A DNA stretch of 64,000 bases from Clitopilus passeckerianus (lineage: Eukaryota; Basidiomycota; Agaricomycetes; Agaricales; Entolomataceae), in assembly GCA_944990035.1 (NCBI GenBank), contig CALYLX010000066.1, positions 868,001-932,000 on the forward strand, read 5' to 3'. The first letter of the stretch is position 1. Each line of letters starts with the position of its first letter. A model generated the notes under the pieces. It was not told the DNA's origin. It worked only from the letters and a program-made list of their open reading frames with translations, and did no database searches. The position numbers and the translations under genes are program-made. This document shows, piece by piece, positions 11,685 through 22,927 of the stretch.

Positions 11685-13389
11685 TTACGATATATGCATC
11701 GCTGCAACATCTTTCAGCACAGCTGCCACCTTCGGGTCGTTTTCCCTCGCCCTCCTCGAAATCTCCTTCAGAGCAGCTGCCGTTCCATACAAGTCTCCAT
11801 GGAGCATCTCCTCCACCTTGACCCTCTTTTCGCCGACCTGCAAGCTATCGACTACCCTCCCAAGGTGCATTAGCGCAGATCCCATCACCTCCAAATGCCT
11901 CCGATACGCCCTCAGTCCTTGCATCCCTTCTTTCTCAATAGCTTCGACCCACTCACTACTGTCCTTCAACATCTTCTCATGTTCCTTCTTAACCATCTTC
12001 TTCTTATCTTCTTCTGATGAAGATATGTAGGCGTCGAGTTGCTGGACGCTCTCTTCGGCGCGCTGTCTGAGGGCTTCTGCGTCAGGGTCTGTACACAGTC
12101 GACACTTGTAGACCAAGCAACGTTTCTCGAGGATACTTTTACGATCGGCAACCGGTTCGGAGGGATGGCAGAAGGAAATAAAGATCTCTTCCCCAGATTT
12201 GATGTCCCCGAGCGCACGAAGTTCCCCAGCAAAGGTTTTAACGTTGAAGTGTATAACAGCATTCGGGAGGCAACTATATCGGGTCAAAATACCATTAATA
12301 ATTCGACGACTTTGAGAACAGCGAAAGCTTACCTATGTTTGACCTTTGAAAGCTGGTTGTATGTCGCAGAATACATGTCTCCTTTTCTCTCAAACCACAT
12401 CGCATGTTCATTTGTCTTTTTTATGCCCATGAAGGGCCCATAGGGTTGTAAGTTGGAGGCCTGCAAGTTTGGGAGCGCCATGAACGCATCCATGGCTTCA
12501 TTTTGCATCCGACCCCATGCCATCTCGAGGGCCTCCTCGTGATGGTCGACCTGTAGACCAAATTCCTCGTCCTTTGGCATATCAGGAGGAGCATTCATCT
12601 CCAAGAACGGTTTTGTAGGCGTGATGAGGAGAGGCCGCTCAGAGTAGATGAGGTCATTCAATTTGAGGTCTTTCGCAGCAAAGACTCCAGCTCTGCTAGC
12701 CGGTGAATCACGAATATGATGTCGGCGTTGTGCAAGTCGGGGAATAGGTTCGGGTGTAATCGACCGTACGAGTTTCCTGATCTTTTCGTCTTTGATGATA
12801 CACTCCGTCCAGCCGTCGGGGTTGTCCTTGAGCGTCTGACCGGATGAATACGCTGGGGCGGTCAGGAGAAGGCTGGCAGCAGCAGCGCGATTGAGTCTGG
12901 GATATTTAAGTCCGCGAGATGCGACCGCATTTGAGGAGACACTTTCAGGTGGAACATCTGACGAGGTGGTGAGATACTTGGCGGATAGGTGGAGTCCAAT
13001 AGGTCAGGCTCACCAGATTCTACTACAACGAAGGTTCTTTTTGACCGCTGTCTCGCCACCATAATGTCGCTTTGTTCGACCATCATATTTAGGAACTTCT
13101 CTAAGTCAGATCGTTAGTCCCATGATAAAAAGTGAAAATGACGGTCTCGGTTACGTTGCATGGCAGCCTCGGAAGCCTTTTTGGCCCTCTTTCCGCTATG
13201 GGCATTCTGTTTATTACGAGCATCCGTGTCTGTACCACCACTAGCGTCGACGTCTTCAAGCTCGATCATTTCGGGAACATCGACATCCTTATTCCTCCCA
13301 GCTTTCTTGCTGGGGGTATCTGCGCCTTTATTGTCAGGTCGCCTTCGGCCTTTCTTCGCCTGGACACGCCTAAGGATATCTGGCTTCAT
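11685..13389 (-). CDS. SET-domain protein (SMYD-like)
   Basis: Minus-strand gene. The first exon gives a basic, Lys/Arg-rich leader (MKPDILRRVQAKKGRRRP) that could be a nuclear signal. After an intron with a CTAAC branch site come the SET blocks: GVFAAKDLKLNDLIYSERPLL, then after a second intron KHSCLPNAVIHF, the cofactor/knot motif usually written NHSCxPN, then GEEIFISFC and a post-SET cysteine group CLVYKCRLC. A roughly 120-residue helical C-terminus follows, as in SMYD relatives; no MYND finger is seen. Such proteins methylate lysines on histones or other proteins with S-adenosylmethionine. The splice near 12870-12920 is uncertain: the frame changes and the only obvious intron is very short. 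Confidence 0.75.
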
Positions 13390-14034
13390 GAGCGAGCAGT
13401 CGGATTGGTAGGAGATGGAATGTCGCTTGGCGGTGCAACGTGAATTGAAAAATCACAAACTAGGGAATGTTTACTGGGGCGACTCAGAGAGTTGGTAAAC
13501 GTGAGTTGATGGACGTGACAACTATTCGTCGTGATGTTCTCTGTTTGAAGGCACGAGAAGCACCAAACAATGGCCCAGTGCCAAAGCCGTCCATTGAGCA
13601 CGCAAGCTAAAATGGGCGGGGAACTAGTTCGTTCCAATAACGGCCCGACGTAAAAGAGCATCCCATTCAATATCAAACAGAACTTTTCCACGTAAGAGCA
13701 GAGACGTAGATTGGACCATGAAGCAAGTCCACAGCCAGAGAAGTCACAAAGAAAAAGCGGCCACATCGGGGTTCGAAAAAAGAGTCTAGGGGGGAGCCAT
13801 TCGCTTAAGCGCTCAAGTTCTTGCCACCTATCGGTGAGTATCTCTTACATTCTCAACAAAGACCTCAAATGACGCAATCATAGTTCTCTGCACAATGTAT
13901 ACCTCACAGCCCCGCCTGGACAAGGGTCAAACGGAACCAAAACGGAAACGGCGACCTCGAAGCTGTGTTCGTCATTGTATATGAGTCAAAATCCGTAAGC
14001 CCACAGGCGCCCATGGCCCCAGTCTCGTACGGTC
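13390..14034. other. Intergenic; possible extra 5' exon of the NACHT gene
   Basis: No gene is firmly supported. A short frame beginning MYTSQPRLDKGQ near 13895 with a basic stretch could be an upstream exon of the NACHT gene, but no splice clearly links it. Confidence 0.3.
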
Positions 14035-16200
14035 ATGTCCGACCTGTCCCTGCTTCAAAATGCTCGCCATACGAACTTGTACAATTCAGTGCTGACCAGC
14101 GCACGGACTATCAACCACATGTACACCCAATATGTTAGCGATCGCCAGGGTAAGTACTTAATACCTTATCCTTCCCTACCTTTAATGATCGGCACCAGAC
14201 CCAGTACAGATTCTCGTTAAGCGCGTAATATCAGGAGCACTTCATGACGCCCTACGGCGGTACGATGTCCCCAAATGCCATCCCGAAACCCGTGTGGCCC
14301 TGCTGGAGAGCATGGAACGATGGGCTCGCAGCGACATCTCTCAAAAACCTATCGTGTGGTTATGTGGAGCAGCTGGTGCAGGGAAATCGGCCATTGCACA
14401 GACTCTTTGCGAACGACTGGCTAGGAATCGTCTACTAGCAGCGAGTTTCTTCTTCTCTCGGACTTCTGCCGGCAGGAATGAAAGCAGCTTCCTGGTCGCC
14501 ACCCTGGCATACCAGCTAGGCCTATCATTCCCTCTCAGCAAGCGATACCTCGAACAAGCGATCGCTGAAGACCCACTCATATTCGAGCGTTCCATTATCA
14601 CGCAGGTCACAGAGCTCATTATCAACCCTCTTACCATACCCTCCACCAGCGACACGCCCAACGTTAAGATTGTGGTCATTGACGGCTTGGACGAATGTCC
14701 AGCTGACTCCGAGGGACGCTCGCGTGAAGAACAGCAGCGAGAGCTGCTAGAAGCGATCGGGCTGATAGTTCAGACCGATGTTCCCCTACGGTTCGTCGTA
14801 ACAAGTCGACCGGAACGTCAAGTTCGCGAGATCTTTCGAAAATACGCCTTTTCCCCCATCACATCCCGCATTGTACTGGACAACAGTCACAATCCGAACG
14901 CCGATATCGACCTTTACCTAAGGTGCAAGTTCGGGGAGATCAGAGATGGGAACCCATTCCTTCAAGGCGACTGGCCATCGGAGGATATCATGCTGCGCCT
15001 AATTCTGAATTCATCCGGGCATTTTGTATACGCTTCAACCGTCATACGATACGTCGGTCGTCCTAGGAGTAATCTCGAAGAGAATCTGAAGATAATTCTG
15101 AACCTAACACCAGAAGATCAATCACAGAAGGCTTTTTCGGAGCTGGACGCACTCTATCTTCACATTCTACGGACGGTGCAGCCAAGTTCCCTCTCCACTG
15201 TTCTGGACATCTTGGGACTATTATGGCATCCAAGCTTGCTACAGTTCGGCGCGCCCTTTCCTGGAATCGCACCATACTCACCTGAATTTATGGCCAGAAT
15301 GCTATTCACCACCACCGCGCAGATATACACCCATCTAATCGACCTGCACTCAATATTGGACATCCCACCCATAGAGCACGCCAAAAGCATTCCGATTCGC
15401 TTAATACACGCCTCGTTCAGCGAATTTCTCACCCAGCGCAACCGGTCGGAGGCGTTCTACGTTGATGCGGCCCAAGTCCATCTTCGGTGCCAACTCAACC
15501 TAATGCTTCACGTCATTACCGCTGCTTCTTTCCACCCCTCCGTTATATCAGGTTACAACCACAACGTGATCAGAAGCATGTTCCTAAGCGGACTAAGGCA
15601 AGGTCCTTTCAACGAACCCTGCCCTCGTCTATCCACACTGAAACAAGGCGTGGAAGCTCTCCAAAGTAGAAGCGAGGAGAAATACTTCTCCTACCTGCGG
15701 AGCATCGGTATGGAATCATTGGGTACCTACCGCTCATTTCGCCTAAAATTCCCTGGTTCCACGGCCGAAGAGCAGGAAAACCTCCGCGTAGCTCTGGAAT
15801 ACCTACAAGTACGTCCTTCTCCTCGACTTCCTTTCACACCGCTGAACGACCATCCTCACAGAGGTGTAACACGGCCGATATGGAACCAAGTGTCATCCGA
15901 CGCAGCCTAGTGGCAATAAAACTGGAATCGCAGATCAAAACTCTCCGATTCTTAAAATGGGCCTGGGAGAATCCCGAGCTCTTCCTCGCTAAAGCGATTG
16001 CTTTGGGCTCAGCTCTCGCCATCCTGTCGTTTACAGTCGGTGCTCTATACTTCACGTGGAAACGCTGCCCCCCAGACTGCTTTCCCTGTGACTTTAGAAA
16101 AAGGATGTGTGCTCCTGCCGACCCTCGACCGTCACTCCTTCGGCCGGCATATATAGATCCAGCATATGTCATCTACTCAATGGATGGTATCAACTATTGA
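14035..16200 (+). CDS. NACHT NTPase with C-terminal membrane anchor
   Basis: Three exons (14035-14149, 14199-15808, 15862-16200) join in frame to 687 residues. The lead-in LRRYDVPKCHPETR is the block that precedes NACHT domains in mushroom NLR-like proteins. The P-loop GAAGAGKSAIAQ and Walker B IVVIDGLDECPAD follow, then VVTSRPE (sensor-like) and FVYASTVIRYV. No ankyrin, WD40 or TPR repeats follow; instead the last exon encodes a hydrophobic helix (about 20 residues around ALGSALAILSFTVGALYF) and a cysteine-rich tail (KRCPPDCFPC). NACHT proteins act as oligomerising switches in fungal self/non-self recognition. A membrane-anchored version would be inferred to signal at a membrane. The helix appears only after the 53-nt last intron is removed. 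Confidence 0.8.
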
Positions 16201-16554
16201 GGACCCCATATCGTATCACAGTCGTCCTGATCCATCAACTGAAGTCGGGTCATCACACATTCAACTGGGATTCGGGACCTGCAACTTCTCCAGGTGTTCG
16301 GCCCAGTCTGCAGCCTCCGATCCCCTTCCCTCATCCGTCAACGTCTCTACGCACATCAGTCATTCGGTCTCTACTCCGTACACACGCCTGTACTAAGTTG
16401 ACTCATCCTAATCCGAGACGGCTTCGCAAATTTTATTGCTGTTATATGAACGCCGTCGAACCTGGTCACAAGCTAGCCAAATCTGATTCATTATAAAGAC
16501 CGCTCGGTTTGAGGTTCAACAGCTATCCACTTCTATACGCAACCTCGATTTACA
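16201..16554. other. Intergenic, no gene seen
   Basis: Spacer between the NACHT gene and the first small tandem gene. ATATAAAG-like AT-rich sequence near 16490-16500 could serve as promoter of the small gene. Confidence 0.3.
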
Positions 16555-16932
16555 ATGGGAGGTTCAGCTGCTGCGATCATCGGCTATGAGATCGGCCGCG
16601 AAGCTATCTACGACTACATCGTTGCCAATAACCTACCTAAATACTACGCAGGTGTAGAATCTGTCTTGAAGCAGATACAACAGGAGACCGGCCAAGCTAC
16701 GCACTACATTTCCACCGACGAACCTGGCCCAACTGATCACGACAATAATTTCTCCTTCATCTACTACCATACCTTAACCGGCTTTGACCCCGTCGAGTGC
16801 GAAGAGATTCTCGCGCTGCGGGTTCCCGAGAAGTTTGGAAACGTAGTCAAGGATATGTTTGGCCTGAGGGACGTCCCAGTCAAGAGGCTGTTCATTCCTT
16901 ACGCAGCAGTGTTCTCCTCCGACGGCTACTAA
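16555..16932 (+). CDS. Small unknown protein, tandem copy 1
   Basis: Open frame of 125 residues starting MGGSAAAIIGYEIGREAI and ending KRLFIPYAAVFSSDGY. It is clearly related to the next gene: both share GYEI-x-R, TDEPGPT, a central FxFIxxH block, VPEKF/IPEKF and (V/I)KRLFIPYA. There is no signal peptide or membrane helix. The Gly-2 and small residue at position 6 would suit N-myristoylation, which is inference only. I do not recognise the family. It follows the NACHT gene on the same strand. Confidence 0.6.
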   Translation: MGGSAAAIIGYEIGREAIYDYIVANNLPKYYAGVESVLKQIQQETGQATHYISTDEPGPTDHDNNFSFIYYHTLTGFDPVECEEILALRVPEKFGNVVKDMFGLRDVPVKRLFIPYAAVFSSDGY

Positions 16933-17354
16933 TGATTGGTATGTATTTTATCCGACTTATCAAGGACGGCTGCTAAGATGCCGTGGAAGCAATCCTCGGG
17001 CAAGCTACTCACTGAATGAGAGGCTAGATAATTGTTCATGATTATATTCGCTGAAAGGATCGTAGGGAGACGTTGGTCCTGTTGAGCGAATCTGTAGGAC
17101 CTTTCGAGTTAGAGACCCCAGACAGCACGTTTCTGTGACCTTCGAAATCCATAATACCCTATCGATTGCAAGAATTGGCACCCTCTCCCTGAATAGGAAT
17201 CAAAGCACAATTCAATTAAGTTTATGGCCACCTATGACTCGAGCTAGTCCCCGAGGCAGCCACCTATCCTTCTACTTTTAGCGAATAAAGGACGAGCAGA
17301 GCTCAGAAAGTCTCATCTGTTCAACCCCACCAACTTGTCTGGTACACAAAATTG

Positions 17355-17774
17355 ATGGGAGGATTACCAGCTGCGGTTATCGGATACGAAATCGACAGAG
17401 GCACCGTGCCCAGATGGATAGAAGCACACGGCAATCATAGCTTTTCGGGGATGTATGCCCTACTCGATCTCCTCAGCAAAGAGATCGAGCACCGCATCCA
17501 TCTGGTACACACCGATGAGCCGGGCCCTACTGAGCGCTTGGACAACTTTGCCTTTATCTGTTGCCATGCTATCCGAAGCATGGAACCTACAGAGACCGAG
17601 GACCTCGATGCTCTTCCAATTCCGGAGAAGTTTGAAGAAAAAGTGAAGGAGATCCTGAAACTCAGTGATAGGTCAATCAAGCGATTGTTCATTCCATACG
17701 CCTCCATTTTTTCATCCGAAGACGATGATGGTATGTTATGTCGCAAGATCACCAGAAATGTCAGTCTAATTTAA
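17355..17774 (+). CDS. Small unknown protein, tandem copy 2
   Basis: Paralogue of the preceding small gene, starting MGGLPAAVIGYEI at 17355. The conserved core ends at IFSSEDDD near 17727, after which GTATGT follows; the last residues to 17774 may therefore be intron read-through. The shared TDEPGPT motif and C-terminal KRLFIPYA block support a real conserved protein. Function unknown; no membrane segment. The roughly 420 bases before it hold no gene and presumably its promoter. Confidence 0.55.
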   Translation: MGGLPAAVIGYEIDRGTVPRWIEAHGNHSFSGMYALLDLLSKEIEHRIHLVHTDEPGPTERLDNFAFICCHAIRSMEPTETEDLDALPIPEKFEEKVKEILKLSDRSIKRLFIPYASIFSSEDDDGMLCRKITRNVSLI

Positions 17775-18241
17775 CGTCGATTAAGATGACTATTGAGCAA
17801 GGGGCGGGAAATGTTGTCATTGTAGGAAAAATGTTGAGACCGAAAATTTTCAGCCGCGGAAAATTTTTGTTGATATGTTCAATAATAATGTTGTCCCATC
17901 GTGCCGCCGCCTTCCGTAGAACGAATCTTAAGCACCCCTTCGAGTTGTACTCCTTTCCTTCGGCTTGTGAGATCATTTAGACCTAAGAGAAGGTGGAAGT
18001 TGAACGCAGAGTTTGAATCAGTATGAAGCACTATCGGATGGTCCATTCTTTTTGGGTACTAGAATGCCTCGCCTCGGTGATGGTTCGCAGCAACGGATCA
18101 GGTTTCCGGATGAAAGCTGCCGCTCAATGGTCGCGCAAGCAATATAGATAGGGTTCTGGACACAGTTGACTCTGGGGTAAATGATCAGCTTGAATGATGT
18201 TTTAGAAATACCCACCAGCCTGCGGAGCCTTTCGACAAGAA

Positions 18242-18986
18242 TCAAAACGCATCGGAGGAAGTAGGTTCATTACAAGGGTCCAGGAAAGTGTGGTCTTGGA
18301 TCAGGCAGAAGCTGACCACAGCCCAGACACTAGGTTCCACAGCATCTCGAGCCAGTGTTTCCAGCCGGTGATTACTGATCTCCTTGCATTCTAGTAGGTC
18401 TGCAACCATTCGTCGGTTGTAGTTATCGCATAATTGAGATGGCGACAACGACGATACGTCAAAATCAACCAGCATGCCGCGCTCGCCAGGGGTTATGCAC
18501 ATGTTCCTGAGGAGGAGTGGCGGCTCGTAGGCAATGGCGTGTACTGATATTTCACGCGCTACGATGTCAAATGAGATATTAGGTCATCCGCCCCACACCC
18601 TAGGACGTACCTCGAAAACAATCCATCCAGGCCCGAATAAAAAGTTTCCCGGATACTCGGGTGACTGGTTGTAGTTTGCAGTCGAGAATTTGGGGAGGGA
18701 TGCCATGTCGTGTGAGAGAAGGAAGCAAGAAGTCGTTAGAGTCACAGGACTGACTCTTCCAAGAAATTGTCCATTGAGATTCTTCGGAGTCAGTGCCCGA
18801 TCGTTTAGTCAATCTTTGATACCTAGTAGTTGAGCTCGTTGGATTTAAACTCAATGCCTCCGAGTCAGGCTCAGAGTTCCAAGATTTTGAGCGCATTTCG
18901 TCCAACGATGGGACGATGGGGTTGAAGGATCCGGATTGACCGTCAATTTTGGTCACCTGGAATTGATTTAAAGCGGAATATGGCAA
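18242..18986 (-). pseudogene. FunK1-like kinase remnant
   Basis: Minus-strand exons join across an intron near 18555-18608. The first gives GKLFIRAWMDCFR; the second gives AREISVHAIAYEPPLLLR, then NMCITPGERGMLVDFDVSSL. The latter resembles the end of a fungal FunK1 kinase catalytic loop and its DFD metal site, but the expected His-Arg-Asp catalytic motif is absent. N-terminal lobe motifs are not visible. Further minus-strand frames lie at 18018-18245 and 18943-19439 and may belong. Either a decayed kinase or a non-catalytic relative; the family call is tentative. Confidence 0.35.
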
Positions 18987-19450
18987 ATGGGGAAAACCAG
19001 GTTACCCTATTCAGACAGGTTTGTGAAACCGTGAGCGCTCGGCATTGTCGGCAATTTCCATCTTCGCAGCAAGCCACCACCATTGGACTACGATAGTGAT
19101 TCGATTGTCCAACTGCTGAAGCACTCATCAGGTGTCTCAAACGAGAATGGCTAGGGGGAAGCTCGGAAGATGACTTTCGAATGCCGGCAGATCACGAAGA
19201 ATGCACAAACTGGCAGAAAATGACACAAAGATTGTTGGGATCTTGACAGGCTTCTGACACTTTCCCCACTTTGATATCATCCGAACACCCATGGGTTTCC
19301 TTATGTAACTGACCAGTGCATGCGAGCGGTCGCCGGTGCTAGTGTTTTGACCTTGGCCTTCCCCGTGCCTCACCCACCAATGAGCCTTAGTCCTTGAACA
19401 GGCCTCTCCTGCTTCTAGGAGCCGCGGTATTGCCCTCATTTCACCCTACT

Positions 19451-21286
19451 ATGAGCGACTTGGCCGCCAATGATGCAGCAATCACGGCCTTGTCTGTTTG
19501 CCTGGCTCATAAGAGAACCGGAATTGTGAGTTTGCAACCCTGAAGAACCGTTTCCTCACTGACCCCCCGAATCCCAGTGCATTTCGTGTGAGTAACTGAT
19601 AGTCCATCTGTTGGGAGATTCCTTATCACCTAACGGGCATCATAGTTGCAGCCGCGGCGTTGTTTGTGAGTAGACTTAGCGCCCATTCATTGACAAAGGG
19701 TGGATTTTGATGCTGATAACGACTGTATTCAGTTATTCGAATATTTCCTGACCTTTGGCTCCGAGGTACCTCCCCTTCTATACTTACAGATGGCAAGGTC
19801 ACTCAAGCAACTTCGAATAGCTTCGACACATATGGATGCCGCGACGAATTACCCTCACCTCAGTCACCTTCATGCTCGCACGATACTCTTGCCTTCTCGC
19901 CACGGCACTTGTTCTGAAGCCTGTACGAGCCAAAGTTTACTCAATTCGCCAAGGGCTTTTTACTGATACCCACGTAGTCCTTGCAATCTGACTCGACCTC
20001 ATTAAACAACGTGACTTCAAGTGCGCCCTCCCCATCGATTCTCCCGAATAAGATGCTGATCAGGTTGTAGTTTGTCGCTTTGTTGCCATTGTCGCGTCAG
20101 AATGTAAGCTCCACCCTTATGTACCTTTAAACCTGTTCTAATTCGCGAGGAATAGTGATATTGGCTGCAAGAACATGGGCTATATGGGAAAGGAGACGTA
20201 GCACTGGGTTCTTCCTTGGGGGTCTAGCCATCGTGCGTTAATGCCATTCTACTAGTCATGACAATCACTGAATGATGCTTCCAGGTCCATGCTATCCCAT
20301 GCATAGTAATCATAGCTATGGACGTCATCGCTAGTAAAGGTACCCAGCCACTACTCTGACTGTACTGCTGGGCTAACACTAATCATTTTAGTTGTCGACC
20401 TCCAGATCCCGCCAGAGCTTTCAGATAGAGGGTTTAGATGCTCAACTATCAGCAGTCCACTCGCTTTTGCCTACATTGTACCATACATCCTCGCCGTTAC
20501 CTATGAAAGCAGTAAGCGAAGAATTGCGACTTATGGCGCTTGTCGTTCTCACCACAGATTGCAGCGAATCTATCCCTTTCTCTCTATAAAATCGTGAAAT
20601 GGCGCCAACAATTGCCAAGCAATCGTCGAATGCCATTCATTGACAACCTTCGGAGGGATGGTGTGTACACTCTAACTACACAATGCATGGATTAACCACT
20701 GAAGTATGAATCGACTCAGGCATATTATACTACTGCTGGTTACTGAGTGAGTAAATTCAACCATCTCCTGAAACTAGTCGTATGCTGACTTATGCAGGCC
20801 TTAGCATCATGAACATCGGGTTCGTGGTCCAACGTGACGTGAGTTTCATCTTCTCTGATGTCCATCCTCGTCTCATTTGATACAGTCCCCTCAACTACGT
20901 CAAGGAGGTGCACAGTGAGTACGAGAAAGATCAACTGCAGAGCTGGCACTAACCTTAGGTCTGAATAGGCTACAAGCTGCTTTGCACAGCGTCCTCTCAA
21001 CCCGCATTGTCCTCGTACGTCTCGCGTTTCTGTGACCCTCCCAGTATTGGCAACCGACATCCCTCTGTAGCACATGGCAAACTCAAGAGACATGTTCACA
21101 ACACCCATGTCTACGACCGTAATGACGAACCGTGATTCTCAGTCTGAACCACAGTTCACAAGCTTCATGATGACCCGAGAACTTATGACGGACATTGAAC
21201 AAGATGCACATATTCCAGACTCCCGAGAGCAGGACGGGATTCCTCTCCAAACTCTATCCCACAACGCTGTACGCCATTGTTTGTGA
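19451..21286 (+). CDS. DUF6533-type seven-helix membrane protein
   Basis: About ten short exons. Exon 1 runs 19451-19525; a 10-base exon (19578-19587) and a 20-base exon follow, producing ICISFAAAALF, then LFEYFLTFGSELRHIW after skipping a 57-base intron, the DUF6533 signature (Y-D/E-Y-x-L-T-x-x-x-E-x-x-x-I-W). Later exons give LILAARTWAIWERRR, VHAIPCIVIIAMDVI, LAFAYIVPYILAVTYES, RDGILYYCWLLSLSIMN and LHSVLSTRIVLHM, the usual order of helices in this family. A hydrophilic tail of about 60 residues ends VRHCL. DUF6533 proteins are abundant in Agaricomycetes and of unknown function, resembling seven-helix receptors in layout. A naive longest-frame reading would miss this gene entirely. Confidence 0.75.
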
Positions 21287-21722
21287 TGCTTCCCATTCTT
21301 TCATCACTGACCGTTCTTCAGCATTTTTGACTAAATGAAGACTGGGTTCTACCCTCGGCTCTCGGCGACGAAACTTTTCGCCACCAAAACCACTTCGTTC
21401 ATACTACAAACTACGGCATATAATTCACTATACGCATTGCATACTTTTACTGTATTTTTATTCACTGTATCATAATAGCTCTCCCGATGATGCGAAGCTA
21501 CATCCGATACCAATCTGGACGGTCGGGGACGTGCTCATGAAGCGACATTCATAACGATGCGTGCTGTGGAATACAGATATTCGCTTGAGCCAGAACATAC
21601 AAGAGAATATTATGTTACTAGATTAAGTCTCTCCCGATAGTCCCAAGATCGCCCAATTAGTATCCAATAACCGCTCCCACAGCCCATGGAATAAATTAAC
21701 GCAGGTATACGACTAACTCCCT
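21287..21722. other. Intergenic, convergent 3' ends
   Basis: AT-rich spacer between the convergent DUF6533 and PHO88 genes; no gene or repeat seen. Confidence 0.4.
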
Positions 21723-22564
21723 TTACTCCTCCTTCTTAGCAGCCAGAGCACGCTTCTCAGCTGCGGCTATTGAAGCATTATCTGTTGCTGGGCCGGAAGC
21801 AGGTGCACCGAACATGCCAGCGGTCTTGAAGGGTCGCTTGAGGTCACCATCGGGCTTCTTGCCGAAGATGTGGATGGCGACTTCCTTGGCGTCGAAGACA
21901 TTCTTGAGACCCATGAGGGATTGGACAAATAGGGGCTGAGTGTATTTCATGTAGATGTGCATAAAACCCATCATTGCAATACCCATGTAGGCGGCTCGGA
22001 GCTGGAGGGACGGCGTAAGTACAAAGCAAAATATCAAAATATGTTGGGAGTCAGGACTTACAGCTTTTGAGGTCTCAGAGAGATCATAATCCCGCACTGT
22101 TGTTGTTACGAGTTGCCCTGGGTCCTGGGTCTGGGGGTAGAAAAGTTAGTGGGTCCTGATGACGAATGTCTGCATTCGGAAACTTGCCATTGGATTACCA
22201 GCCTCAACTAAGTCAAAATTTAGCACAAAGGACATGAACATGCACGGGAAAGCTACGCACCATACTTGAGGACTGTCTGGTCGTTCTTGGCCTTGATCTA
22301 GAGTAGACCGTCGGCATAGGTCAATTGTGCAGAGAATTCATCGGACCAACCTTCAAGGAAACATAGTAGTAGACACCAAGAACAATAGCCTGGACCGCCA
22401 CATATCCAACTCGGACGTAGAGCAAAACTTGCTCGTCGTCAAAGTTGATCTTTCGGGCCACTATTGAAAGCTCTTCAGCGAGATAATCATTATACAGGTT
22501 TAGACAACATACCCTGCATGGCAACCAGAGAGATAACAAGGTTCTGAATAGCAGGGTTGTTCAT
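21723..22564 (-). CDS. PHO88: PHO88/SND3 ER targeting protein
   Basis: Minus-strand gene of several exons. MNNPAIQNLVISLVAMQ starts at 22564; later exons give ARKINFDDEQVLLYVRVGYV, KAKNDQTVLKYVE, VTTTVRDYDLSE and the strongly conserved YMGIAMMGFMHIYMKYTQPL, IHIFGKKPDGDLKRPFK and MFGAP. These match yeast Pho88 along its length (about 190 residues). Pho88/Snd3 is an ER membrane protein of the SRP-independent targeting route, also linked to phosphate uptake. The tail AAEKRALAAKKEE is typical. Gene intact. Confidence 0.9.
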
Positions 22565-22927
22565 GGCTGGTAGACGGGCGGCGAAGGAGATGAAAGCCTG
22601 AGGAAAGAAGGTTTGACGAACGCGAGATTTTTCTGGTGCTGTGCTGTCGCGTTGCGTGACGTGTCGGTCAGGCGCAATTGTTTGGCTTTGTTAGGAACAG
22701 GAACCTCCGCAAATCTTATCTCCACAAGGCCCTCAAGCCAAGCGAAAGGAACTGTGCCTTACCACCAGTCAAAGCCCTGACCAGATGAGGATTTTTGAGA
22801 GCAGGGTATAATATAGAGTGCACAGAGCAAAAGTATTACAGCACATTACATACAGTCTGATTAAATATGTTACAAGTCCAATCGTGCCAAGTCCATAATA
22901 TGTAGGTAGCTGACGGAAAACCTTCCT

